Below are positions 1 through 6,191 of a stretch of DNA of 34,082 bases, in pieces. Both the position numbers and the translations under genes were made by a program. The stretch's first letter is position 1, and every line of letters starts with the position of its first letter. Source of the stretch: a virus; IMG/VR virus record IMGVR_UViG_3300048121_001500, positions 1-34,082 of that record; one strand, 5' to 3'. Under the pieces are notes generated by a model. The model was not told the origin of the DNA. It saw only the letters and a list, made by a program, of their open reading frames with translations, and did not search any database.

Positions 1-69
1 AATATTAGTCAATGAAATTCCTAGTGCAAAAGTATTCATCATATATAATTTCATGTCTGTATATCCCAT
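1..69 (-). CDS. N-terminal part of a small membrane protein, cut by the window edge
   Basis: The reading frame opens with ATG at 69, one base after the stop codon of the upstream tail completion gene. It reads 23 codons to the window edge, including MMNTFALGISLTNI, which looks like the first part of a short hydrophobic protein. Small one- or two-helix membrane proteins are common at this place, between tail completion and lysis genes, in marine flavophages (family knowledge from memory). The right edge of the window (34082-34025) holds a hydrophobic C-terminal tail with no start, which I infer is the other half. An internal ATG at 54 is an alternative start. Function unknown. Confidence 0.5.
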   Translation of the reverse strand, partial: MGYTDMKLYMMNTFALGISLTNI

Positions 70-70
70 T

Positions 71-508
71 TTAATTTAATTGTTCAACTCTGTTAGATAA
101 TTCTATAACTCCCTTAAAATATGTGCCGCCATCTGTATCTTCTTGGCTATAATTAACGCTCTCTACATTACACCCATATACTTTAAAATTATTGCTAGAC
201 AAATCAAAATATCCGGATGATCTAGTTCTCAGCAAAGTTAAGCAAGTATTTACTAACGTATTGGCCACCAAATCGCCACCAGAATCGCCTTGATATTTAG
301 TTACAATTTCTAATCTTGTTATAACCTCAGTTGTAAATGATTGCTGGTTATTATCAATTTCATTTGTTGCAACACTATATACCCAAATATAGGGAGGATT
401 AAAACTCTTACTAACTCTATTAGTTACCTGTACTGGTTGACCACTTATTGACTGGCTACCTATTGCAGAGATAATGGCTTGTCTAATATATTGCATTGGC
501 TCTCTCAT
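71..508 (-). CDS. Tail completion / tail terminator-like protein (DUF3168 type)
   Basis: This 145-residue protein has the length, position and N-terminal style (an initial helix followed by a short Gly/Ser-rich loop and beta strands) of the DUF3168 / HK97 gp10-adjacent tail completion family. That family caps the tail tube and joins it to the head. It is the last gene of the connector block, after an HK97-gp10-like protein whose start it precedes by one or two bases. Assignment rests mainly on gene order; no catalytic motif is expected. ATG at 508 is well placed. The alternative is a generic minor tail protein. Confidence 0.6.
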   Translation of the reverse strand: MREPMQYIRQAIISAIGSQSISGQPVQVTNRVSKSFNPPYIWVYSVATNEIDNNQQSFTTEVITRLEIVTKYQGDSGGDLVANTLVNTCLTLLRTRSSGYFDLSSNNFKVYGCNVESVNYSQEDTDGGTYFKGVIELSNRVEQLN

Positions 509-509
509 A

Positions 510-875
510 CTAACTGCTTTTTTTAATTTCTTTATTAACCTTTCGCCTTAAATCGTCGACAAATTTTCTAAATGTTTTTCTTATTGGATTAAAAAAATAG
601 GGTTGAGGTTTTTGTTTTGTTGTGCCAAACTCAACAAAGCTTGCGTATTTCATTGGCGCCTCAATAAAAACACCTTTATCCATTTTCTCGTAGTACATTG
701 TTTTTTTTAAGTCCCCGCTTTTAACTGGGGCCTTTAATTTTGCTTCTTTAACAGATTGAGCGGCAAACCTATTTAAATCTCCGCTTTCCGCTTGCTTTAC
801 AGCCACTTTAAGGTTTGATAAAATTTTTTCCACCTTATTTAAATCACGTTTATTAAATTTTAAATTTGGTTTCAT
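510..875 (-). CDS. HK97 gp10-like head-tail connector / tail-joining protein
   Basis: This 121-residue basic protein contains LKAPVKSGDLKKTMYYE followed by YASFVEFGTTKQKPQPYF. The pattern APVdTG-L...S and Y-ahfVEfGT...qPFl...a is the signature of the HK97 gp10 family, which acts at the head-tail junction or tail terminator. Its ATG overlaps the last base of the preceding connector gene (TAATG-type overlap at 875), suggesting translational coupling. The C-terminus is rich in Lys and Arg. The family call is strong; the exact structural place (tail terminator or adaptor) is inferred from order. Confidence 0.8.
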   Translation of the reverse strand: MKPNLKFNKRDLNKVEKILSNLKVAVKQAESGDLNRFAAQSVKEAKLKAPVKSGDLKKTMYYEKMDKGVFIEAPMKYASFVEFGTTKQKPQPYFFNPIRKTFRKFVDDLRRKVNKEIKKSS

Positions 876-1207
876 TACGAAAATGTTACTGCTTCAATTG
901 TTGTGTAAAAATCTGGCGTGCTTTCAAACATATTTACAATCCTATATTTATAGGCACCACCAGAAAATTGTAAATAATATTCAAAATAGTTATTTGGGTT
1001 AACAAGTGCATAATTTCTAAATATTAATTTTATTTTTTGAGCTTGTTTTCGACTACCATTTTCTGTTTTCATTTCGCCACTTAAATAAGTAACATTTGCC
1101 CATAATGTTGTTAATAAAGTAGGCGAATCACTAAACCCACCATAACCATCAGTTGTTTGATTTAATCTATATACACCAACCCTAGTATCTAATTTTCCGG
1201 CATCCAT
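875..1207 (-). CDS. Head closure / head-tail joining protein (SPP1 gp16-like)
   Basis: This 110-residue protein begins MDAGKLDTRVGVYR and contains DGYGGFSDSPTLLTTLWANV. The layout LdkRVtiy....tD.yGg...........WA.V is the hallmark of phage head-tail joining (head closure) proteins, which plug the connector after packaging. It lies between the gp6-like connector and the gp10-like protein, the usual HK97-type order. It overlaps both neighbours by a single base, so the block is translated as a coupled set. Confidence 0.8.
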   Translation of the reverse strand: MDAGKLDTRVGVYRLNQTTDGYGGFSDSPTLLTTLWANVTYLSGEMKTENGSRKQAQKIKLIFRNYALVNPNNYFEYYLQFSGGAYKYRIVNMFESTPDFYTTIEAVTFS

Positions 1208-1722
1208 TATAAATACATTGCTTTATATGAGTTTAAAATATCTCTAACATTTGTTGGTATTAATTCAAAATTACTTTTTTGATCAGAGTTAAAATCAGCT
1301 CTATTGTCATAATATGTTGAAACTAATTGCATGATTGCCGACTGCAATAATGAGTCGCTTAGGCCACTTGTTACGTACGTTACCTTTACCTTATCAGCAC
1401 CCCCGCCGTCAAGCTCTATACTTTCATTATCAAGTCCTAAAATTGTGTAAGAAATTGCTGTGCCGTCGCTTGTAACACTTGAAATGCTACTAACCGGTCC
1501 AAAAGGCAAGTCAAATATTCCATTTGTTTCCGGCATGTAGTATGTTCTATTTTTAGATACAATATCCCTTGATATATAATTTTCGCACCATATTCTAGCT
1601 TGAGTTATCATTCTTGTAATTATATTATCGTCCACGCTTGTATTAACTCTCATATAGTCCTTAGCAGTTGTAACTAATACAATTTCAGATCCCTCAGTTG
1701 AATTAATTTTTATTTGTCTCAT
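1207..1722 (-). CDS. gp6-like head-tail connector (adaptor)
   Basis: The protein is 171 residues from ATG at 1722. A longer reading from TTG at 1743 is possible, but the ATG starts directly at the conserved part. It contains VTTAKDYMRVNTSVDDNIIT, then an aromatic helix with WCENYI and a C-terminal stretch LLQSAIMQLVSTYYDNRAD. This is the HK97 gp6 / SPP1 gp15 adaptor layout, an alpha-helical ring that docks under the portal. The chosen start overlaps the end of the upstream 73-residue gene by 20 bases. Confidence 0.8.
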   Translation of the reverse strand: MRQIKINSTEGSEIVLVTTAKDYMRVNTSVDDNIITRMITQARIWCENYISRDIVSKNRTYYMPETNGIFDLPFGPVSSISSVTSDGTAISYTILGLDNESIELDGGGADKVKVTYVTSGLSDSLLQSAIMQLVSTYYDNRADFNSDQKSNFELIPTNVRDILNSYKAMYL

Positions 1723-1924
1723 TTTTAGTTTCTTTTGAATCAAGTTTAAGTTCTTTAGTTTCTTTTTTAATTTTAACTTCTTTTTTCTTAACTATTTTTT
1801 CAATAGATTCACCCCACCCATTTTTTAGCCACTTACCTACGCTAATTTCTGGAATATCTAAAATATCCCCTTCAACGTAATTTTGGCCGTTTCGTTTGAT
1901 TGGTGTTAAAAGTTTAATTTTCAT
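1703..1924 (-). CDS. Small phage protein of unknown function in the connector block
   Basis: The protein is 73 residues, reading from ATG at 1924; a longer frame upstream would run back into the terminator hairpin. The N-terminal half has the compact pattern LTPIKRNGQNYVEGD...VGKWLKNGWGE, common in small proteins between capsid and connector genes of many phages (recognised as a recurring type, no firm function). The C-terminal third is almost only Lys, Glu, Thr and Asn and is probably disordered. It is the first gene after terminator 1948-1985, so it needs readthrough or its own promoter; TATCTTTA overlapping the T-tract is a weak candidate. Confidence 0.6.
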   Translation of the reverse strand: MKIKLLTPIKRNGQNYVEGDILDIPEISVGKWLKNGWGESIEKIVKKKEVKIKKETKELKLDSKETKNETNKN

Positions 1925-1947
1925 AACTATTATTTTTATGTAAAGAT

Positions 1948-1985
1948 AAAAAAAAAGTGCCACTAGGTTTTATCTTAGCGGCACT
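1948..1985 (-). terminator. Strong intrinsic terminator after the nuclease gene
   Basis: On the minus strand AGTGCCGCTA pairs with TAGTGGCACT (10 bp, one G-U wobble), and the hairpin is followed directly by nine T's. The arms are plus positions 1976-1985 and 1956-1965. It starts about a dozen bases after the stop of the nuclease gene (1997) and ends the accessory patch. The plus strand lacks a T-tract after the hairpin, so it is one-directional. Confidence 0.85.
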
Positions 1986-1996
1986 CTTAAACTTAT

Positions 1997-2371
1997 TTAT
2001 GAAATCAGGGCAAAGTTATTAAAATTTTCTTTATACTTATTATGCATTGCAATTCTTATTGATGTTTGCCCCACGTTTTTAATTATAAAAAAACCTAAGT
2101 ACTCCTCGCTCCACATTGCAAAGAAATCTACAAACTTTTTGTCGTAGCTTGGCTCGCCTGATCTTTTAAGCGTTATCTGGGTTGTTCCCCTATGCTTATA
2201 CCTGTTAGCGCCAAGATACTTAATTTGTATTTTAAAAAGTTTACCCTCTTTTTCTAAAATGCAGTCGTAACTGCTAGAGTCAAGAAGTGGCATTGAAACA
2301 TTAAAACCTTTTTTTATGGCGGTTGCTGAAAAGTGGTACTCGGCGTAGCAGCCCTTTTGATTTGCGTTCAT
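1997..2371 (-). CDS. PD-(D/E)XK endonuclease-like protein (PF11645-like)
   Basis: The protein is 124 residues from ATG at 2371; the longer frame starts at a TTG and runs through a terminator hairpin, so I reject it. It shows KGCYAEYHFSATAIKKGFNV, then SSSYDCILEKEGKLFKIQIK. This is the fold pattern of a small PD-(D/E)XK family including group I intron-type endonucleases: E11, D36 and Q49-x-K51 would form the active site, with Gln in place of the usual acidic residue. It sits alone between two terminators in the accessory patch, as expected for a mobile or homing-type gene. DNA cleavage is inferred, not proven. Confidence 0.65.
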   Translation of the reverse strand: MNANQKGCYAEYHFSATAIKKGFNVSMPLLDSSSYDCILEKEGKLFKIQIKYLGANRYKHRGTTQITLKRSGEPSYDKKFVDFFAMWSEEYLGFFIIKNVGQTSIRIAMHNKYKENFNNFALIS

Positions 2372-2382
2372 GCCGATAATAT

Positions 2383-2416
2383 AAAAAAAAACCGGCTGAA
2401 TTAACAACCGGCTTTT
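2383..2416 (-). terminator. Probable intrinsic terminator of the small-gene cassette
   Basis: On the minus strand an A-tract and GCCGGTTG pair with CAGCCGG and a T-tract around loop TTAATT; the stem has two wobble pairs and is followed by TTTTTTTT. It lies between the end of the 52-residue gene (2454) and the start of the nuclease gene (2371). The same arms pair less well on the plus strand (two mismatches). Confidence 0.65.
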
Positions 2417-2453
2417 TAACAATCACATATTAAAACAAAACAAAATTATATAA

Positions 2454-2612
2454 TTACAAAGAATGTGATTGCACAATTTTAACAATTTCTTGTGCGTGGT
2501 AATAAATTCTTAATTTTTTTATTGCCGGTAGTTTATCAAATGCTGTGCGGTCAACGGATCCGCTAACAATCGAGTCAACGTCAAGAACCGAAATATTATT
2601 TTTATTGCTCAT
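2454..2612 (-). CDS. Small soluble protein, 52 residues, unknown function
   Basis: The frame starts MSNKNNISVLDVDSIVSGSV and ends KIVQSHSL, with a mid part DKLPAIKKLRIYYHAQEIVK that is likely helical. It starts 11 bases inside the end of the upstream 49-residue membrane protein gene, so the two are coupled. It has no cysteine, no membrane segment and no motif I recognise. Its support is compact coupling with neighbours on both sides and normal codon use. It is the last gene before the terminator at 2383-2416. Confidence 0.6.
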   Translation of the reverse strand: MSNKNNISVLDVDSIVSGSVDRTAFDKLPAIKKLRIYYHAQEIVKIVQSHSL

Positions 2613-2751
2613 TACTTTTACTTGTTAATACTGAAATAGCTAAAATGCCTAATATTACAGACGTTAATAAATCATTTGATATAAATAGTACCCTAAAAGA
2701 TAGATATAGCAGTAAACAAGCTGTAAAATGCTTTATATAGTGCCTATTCAT
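2602..2751 (-). CDS. Small membrane protein, 49 residues, two hydrophobic segments
   Basis: Two hydrophobic stretches, FTACLLLYLSFRVLFI and LLTSVILGILAISVL, are joined by SND, a short polar turn typical of a hairpin membrane protein. The basic N-terminus (MNRHYIKH) would favour an N-in topology. The ATG overlaps the upstream stop codon (GATGAATAG arrangement), and its own end overlaps the next start. A function in superinfection exclusion or membrane disturbance is possible but not shown by sequence. Confidence 0.6.
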   Translation of the reverse strand: MNRHYIKHFTACLLLYLSFRVLFISNDLLTSVILGILAISVLTSKSNEQ

Positions 2752-2893
2752 CTTTTTTTAAATTTGGGTTACATATATCAACTAATGTTTGAGAGTACCC
2801 GCTAAAAATATTATTTAACATAAATCTCTCGCTTTCGCTTTGTCTTTTGGCTTTTTTTAAGTTATGCTCAAACTTGTTTTTATTATAGCTCAT
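2744..2893 (-). CDS. Small basic soluble protein, 49 residues, unknown function
   Basis: The frame starts MSYNKNKFEHNLKKAKRQSE and ends CNPNLKKDE. The first half is a charged, probably helical segment; the second half has SGYSQTLVDI. It is the first gene after the structured RNA candidate (2910-3000), with a 16-base AT-rich spacer, and overlaps the start of the next membrane protein gene. I recognise no family. If the RNA is regulatory, this gene and the two after it are its likely targets. Confidence 0.6.
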   Translation of the reverse strand: MSYNKNKFEHNLKKAKRQSESERFMLNNIFSGYSQTLVDICNPNLKKDE

Positions 2894-2909
2894 AATTATT
2901 TTTTTAATG

Positions 2910-3000
2910 TGGGGGTCTGTCTTGGCTCTCCTGCCCCGTTGCAGTGGTTAAAGGTTGTACACCCTATAGCTATCCACCTTGATTGTTTTGTCGACCCCCA
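2910..3000 (-). ncRNA. Candidate structured RNA element, about 91 nt
   Basis: A perfect 8-bp inverted repeat, TGGGGGTC at one end and GACCCCCA at the other, closes a 91-base stretch with no open frame. Inside, on the minus strand, I see further pairings: GTGG with CCAC, AGGGT-GTACA-ACCTT, and CTGC-AACGGG-GCAG. By count, 48 of 90 bases are G or C, far above the AT-rich surroundings. It lies between two small genes and ends 16 bases before an ATG. It lacks a tRNA T-arm and anticodon layout, and lacks the T-tract of a terminator. Riboswitch, antitermination element, or phage small RNA are all possible. Confidence 0.5.
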
Positions 3001-3001
3001 G

Positions 3002-3178
3002 TTAAATTAATTTTCTTTTTAAAAAATCTAAAACCGTCATATCCCTAACAGTTTTTTCAACTCCTTTATTTTCTATTTCAATAATTTTTTGTTTTATCTC
3101 ACTTTTAGAAAGATGGCCAAATTTTCTATTGCATAAATTTTCAAAAGGGTCGAGCGGTATTATTATAAAATTATTCAT
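3002..3178 (-). CDS. Small soluble protein, 58 residues, unknown function
   Basis: The longer frame upstream starts at a non-ATG codon and crosses the preceding gene; ATG at 3178 comes three bases after that gene's stop and gives MNNFIIIPLDPFENLC. The middle, LSKSEIKQKIIEIENKGVE, is amphipathic and helical, and the end TVLDFLKRKLI is basic. I do not recognise a family. It is the second gene of the cassette driven by the promoter at 3319-3350, and its stop codon abuts the structured RNA candidate. Confidence 0.55.
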   Translation of the reverse strand: MNNFIIIPLDPFENLCNRKFGHLSKSEIKQKIIEIENKGVEKTVRDMTVLDFLKRKLI

Positions 3179-3180
3179 AA

Positions 3181-3291
3181 TTATATATCTAACATTAATA
3201 TTAATACTACGGAATAAACAACTACATGAATGGCAATAAGCCACTTCCAGTTGTTGGGGTCTTGTTTTAAGAATTTTTTGTACATATTCAT
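3181..3291 (-). CDS. Small membrane peptide, 36 residues
   Basis: The frame reads MNMYKKFLKQDPNNWKW, then LIAIHVVVYSVVLILMLDI: a short basic cytoplasmic head followed by one hydrophobic helix reaching the C-terminus. It is the first gene downstream of a well-formed Bacteroidetes-type promoter, with a leader of about 20 bases, which makes it likely to be real despite its size. Function unknown; single-helix peptides of this kind can act in exclusion or as toxins, but nothing in the sequence decides this. Confidence 0.55.
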   Translation of the reverse strand: MNMYKKFLKQDPNNWKWLIAIHVVVYSVVLILMLDI

Positions 3292-3318
3292 TTTATAATT
3301 TTTTATTGTTTGTTTACA

Positions 3319-3350
3319 CAAATATATAAAAGAATATTTTAAAAAACAAA
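3319..3350 (-). promoter_or_regulatory. Bacteroidetes-type promoter for the accessory cassette
   Basis: On the minus strand the -33 element TTTG (plus 3347-3350) and the -7 element TATATTTG (plus 3319-3326, matching TAnnTTTG) are 20 bases apart. Immediately downstream, TTTGTGTAAACAAACAAT is shared exactly with the promoter at 9935-9965 and contains the short inverted repeat TTTGT-gtaa-ACAAA, a possible operator. Confidence 0.65.
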
Positions 3351-3381
3351 ATATATTTTAATTTATTTAAATTTACCCCAT

Positions 3382-3410
3382 AAAAAAAGGGGCAATAAAT
3401 ACCCCTTTTA
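3382..3410 (-). terminator. Intrinsic terminator after the major capsid gene
   Basis: A perfect 8-bp stem, AAAAGGGG / CCCCTTTT with loop TATTTATTG, is followed by more T's on the minus strand. It lies about 20 bases after the capsid stop codon, a typical place for a terminator that raises capsid message stability and cuts readthrough into the accessory patch. Confidence 0.85.
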
Positions 3411-3428
3411 AAACAATAATATTAATTA

Positions 3429-4628
3429 TTATGGCGTTTCTAAAGCCGCTTTTGCAGTTGAGAAAGATCCATTTACGAATGCATTTGGCAAGTAATTTGT
3501 CAGTGCTATTCTTTCTGAAACTCTTACAGTTACAAAACCGTCTCTTACGTTTGTTCCGTCTTCTCTAAAGAACTCAACATTTACGTTGTCTCTTATCCAA
3601 AGTTGTGAACCAACATTAAAGTTACCACATAAGAACGAACCAGCTGAAATTGCGTTGTTAATAATAACAGGCACTCCCATAAAGTTTGGCTGTAATCCAG
3701 AGTACACTTGATCTTTTAGATAGTTATTTTGACTATCTTTTAATAATAAGATTTTGTGAAAATCTGTTGGGTGTAATAATATATAGCTAGCTTGGTAGTT
3801 AGATAAAGCTAATTGATTTAAAGATGCAACAAGTACATCAAACTCATTAGCCGCTTCAACTGATTGGTAAAACGCGCCACCAGATGAAACATCAAAATCA
3901 GCTGCATCAGTTATAATACCAGATAAATTTGGTGCTGACCCGTTACCAGATAAAATCTGGTTGTCTTCAACATTTAATAATTTTTCTGGCGCTCTTGCTG
4001 AAATATAGCTAGTAAGCTGTGGAGTATCTGCTAACATTTCTTCAGAAATTCTAAAGTATGTTCCAATTTTTCTAACATTGCTGTCAGACGCAGTAAAATC
4101 AAAATCCGACTGAGCTAGCGTTGCGCCTTCAGCTGCAGTTGCAGACCCGTTTGAATATCCAGATTCTTTTACAAATCTAATAACATCAGAACTTGTTGAC
4201 CCTTGTGGGATAAGTTGTCTAATGTGTACTGGTCGAGTAGGATCAAATTTATATCCCGCAACTCTATCAGCAGGTATAACTTCGCCTGTATAATCAGCGC
4301 CGGTTGTCATATCCGCCTTTACGGTAAATGAAGCCGACCTTGAATTACCTTTTACAATATTTTCAATTGCGCCATCATTAATTTGCTTTACTAAGCCACC
4401 TTTAAAAGTTAGATTTTCATTAGATTTTGCTTCAAGATTTTTTTTGTTAGCAACTTCCATTTGATCTAATCTTTCGTTGAATTTGTTTGTTAGGTTAGAA
4501 ATTTCACTTTTTAGTGATTCCTCTGCCTTACCATTAGCACTTTCAAGTGCTTGTCCATGAGCTTTTTCCAATTTAGAATCAATTAGATCCCCAATTTGGT
4601 CAAGCTGTTTTTTTACGTTTTCTTCCAT
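3429..4628 (-). CDS. Major capsid protein, HK97 fold
   Basis: The protein is 399 residues. Residues about 1-75 are a charged coiled coil (delta/scaffold domain), normally removed by the prohead protease. The rest follows the HK97-type capsid pattern: VIRFVKESGYSNGSA..., a segment on IGTYFRISEEMLADTPQLTSY, then LNVEDNQILSGNG, YILLHPTDFHKILLLKDSQN, and a C-terminal VNVEFFREDGTNVRDGFVTVRVSER. Position directly after the protease agrees. The protein forms the icosahedral shell. A strong terminator follows it. Confidence 0.95.
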   Translation of the reverse strand: MEENVKKQLDQIGDLIDSKLEKAHGQALESANGKAEESLKSEISNLTNKFNERLDQMEVANKKNLEAKSNENLTFKGGLVKQINDGAIENIVKGNSRSASFTVKADMTTGADYTGEVIPADRVAGYKFDPTRPVHIRQLIPQGSTSSDVIRFVKESGYSNGSATAAEGATLAQSDFDFTASDSNVRKIGTYFRISEEMLADTPQLTSYISARAPEKLLNVEDNQILSGNGSAPNLSGIITDAADFDVSSGGAFYQSVEAANEFDVLVASLNQLALSNYQASYILLHPTDFHKILLLKDSQNNYLKDQVYSGLQPNFMGVPVIINNAISAGSFLCGNFNVGSQLWIRDNVNVEFFREDGTNVRDGFVTVRVSERIALTNYLPNAFVNGSFSTAKAALETP

Positions 4629-4640
4629 TTTAGTAGAAAT

Positions 4641-5321
4641 TTATTTAAGATTATTTAACAAGTATTTATAAATATCAATCTCATGCTTGACTTCGACTGG
4701 CTCAGTAGTTTCAACAACTGGCTGAGTAGCATTTATGAAATATGTTTTGAGTTTGATTATTTCGGATTCTAAAGCATATCCCATATCGTCTGAGATATTG
4801 CCCTTTCTAAGTAGTTTACAAAGATTATCATATCTTTTATAAACGTGATCAATATTAGAAATTCCTTTAACATCTAATATCTTAGCTTGATCATTTGCCG
4901 CTAAAGTAACGGCACTAATTTCGTATAGTTTTACTTCTTTTATTTCTCTGTAGTCGCCTTTTTGCTCTTTTACTATTGGCATAATGCCAACAGAGTTTTC
5001 TGTAATTACTCCGGCTTTCATAAGCTCAATAACGTCAGAGCCAAGTTGTGTTTTAGGCACTTCGGCAACAAATACAAGCCCCTTGTCGTCTTCGTATAAC
5101 TCTTTCATTTTGCCTATTGGCTGCATCATATCGTGCTGGTATAAATATTTTACTCTAGAACCGTTTTCCTGTATCGTTTTTTGATAAGCGCCTTTTCTTA
5201 TAATATCTTGGTCGCTGTCTTTATTATCAAAGTAAGACCCGTATCCTTTTACAATACTATTTTTTTCGTCATAATCAACGACAACATCTCCAAGTGGCGC
5301 GGCTTTATATATAAATTCCAT
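4641..5321 (-). CDS. Prohead maturation protease, HK97 family (S78-like)
   Basis: The protein is 226 residues with the standard elements: VKGYGSYFDNKDSDQDII near the start, the His of LYQHDMMQPIGK, and the Ser of ITENSVGIM, which with a later acidic residue form the serine protease active site; SAVTLAANDQA closes the core. It cleaves the capsid delta domain during head maturation. The last 50 residues are probably a targeting tail. It lies between MuF protein and capsid, the common order. Confidence 0.92.
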   Translation of the reverse strand: MEFIYKAAPLGDVVVDYDEKNSIVKGYGSYFDNKDSDQDIIRKGAYQKTIQENGSRVKYLYQHDMMQPIGKMKELYEDDKGLVFVAEVPKTQLGSDVIELMKAGVITENSVGIMPIVKEQKGDYREIKEVKLYEISAVTLAANDQAKILDVKGISNIDHVYKRYDNLCKLLRKGNISDDMGYALESEIIKLKTYFINATQPVVETTEPVEVKHEIDIYKYLLNNLK

Positions 5322-5357
5322 ACATTAATATTTTTTGTAAAATTACTAAATTAATTT

Positions 5358-6191
5358 TTAATCTTTTGTTAACTCGTTTATTGCAATTGCGGTACCAAGA
5401 ATATTTAACAAATTATTTGAGCTTTGCTGTTGTGTTGTGCGCTCAGGATAAAAAATTGCTGAGCATCTACAATTAACAACATTTTTTGCAGATCCCTCAC
5501 CGGGTCTCATTATTGGCTCACCGCCAACAATAAATGAGTCACTATTTTTAACTACTTGACCGTTTGCGGCAGCGTGCCATTCTCTTTCTTTACCGTCTAA
5601 TGAGGTTGACCACTCCTTGACAAGGTTCTCACCCGGAAATACGGTCAATGCGCTTTGCTCAACGCCATAATTTGCGGCCCTTGTTGTTTCGGTTCTCACT
5701 AACCTTTGGGCTTGATACGTTGAATATTTTTTAAATTGTTTTTTTAAAATTCTTGCTTTTTCTTGGTATCCAAGGCCCATAAATTCCGGGTCACTAAATA
5801 ATCTTTGTGTAATTTTTATTAATGTTTTTTTTGCTGTTCCGCTAACAAGAACAACATTTGTTGCGGCCACTTGCCTTGCATATAAGCCAAACGCACTCTC
5901 CCATTGTGTTACATATTCTCTGCTTGAAACACCCTTTTTTATAAACTTATCAAATGTTTTTGCGTACCACTTTGCAAAATGCATTGAAGTATCTAAATAG
6001 AGTTCTTTATATAAATTATTAAAAAAATCAACAGTAAATAAATATTGATAGTTAGTATTGCCAGTATTTAAAACATTGTCAACACCTTTATTGTATTCTT
6101 TTTGGTAATACCTTGTAAACCTTATTGTATTGCGCTTTTCGGTTATTTGCCTTTGCCTTTCAAATGCATCTCTCCATTTGCCATTACTCAT
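5358..6191 (-). CDS. Minor head protein, phage Mu gpF / SPP1 gp7-like (MuF)
   Basis: The protein is 277 residues. The C-terminal third has RLVRTETTRAANYGVEQSAL, then KEWSTSLDGKEREWHAAANG, and ends with NVVNCRCSAIFYPE: the R-T-E, D-x-R..H and C-x-C features of the MuF domain. MuF proteins are attached to the portal inside the head and may be injected with DNA. The start overlaps the portal gene end by eight bases, so the two are coupled. No toxin domain is fused to it. Confidence 0.9.
   Translation of the reverse strand: MSNGKWRDAFERQRQITEKRNTIRFTRYYQKEYNKGVDNVLNTGNTNYQYLFTVDFFNNLYKELYLDTSMHFAKWYAKTFDKFIKKGVSSREYVTQWESAFGLYARQVAATNVVLVSGTAKKTLIKITQRLFSDPEFMGLGYQEKARILKKQFKKYSTYQAQRLVRTETTRAANYGVEQSALTVFPGENLVKEWSTSLDGKEREWHAAANGQVVKNSDSFIVGGEPIMRPGEGSAKNVVNCRCSAIFYPERTTQQQSSNNLLNILGTAIAINELTKD

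Noticed and set aside
2910-3000. Structured RNA as a tRNA
   Set aside because: The acceptor-like stem exists, but no T-arm sequence, anticodon arm or correct spacing is visible.
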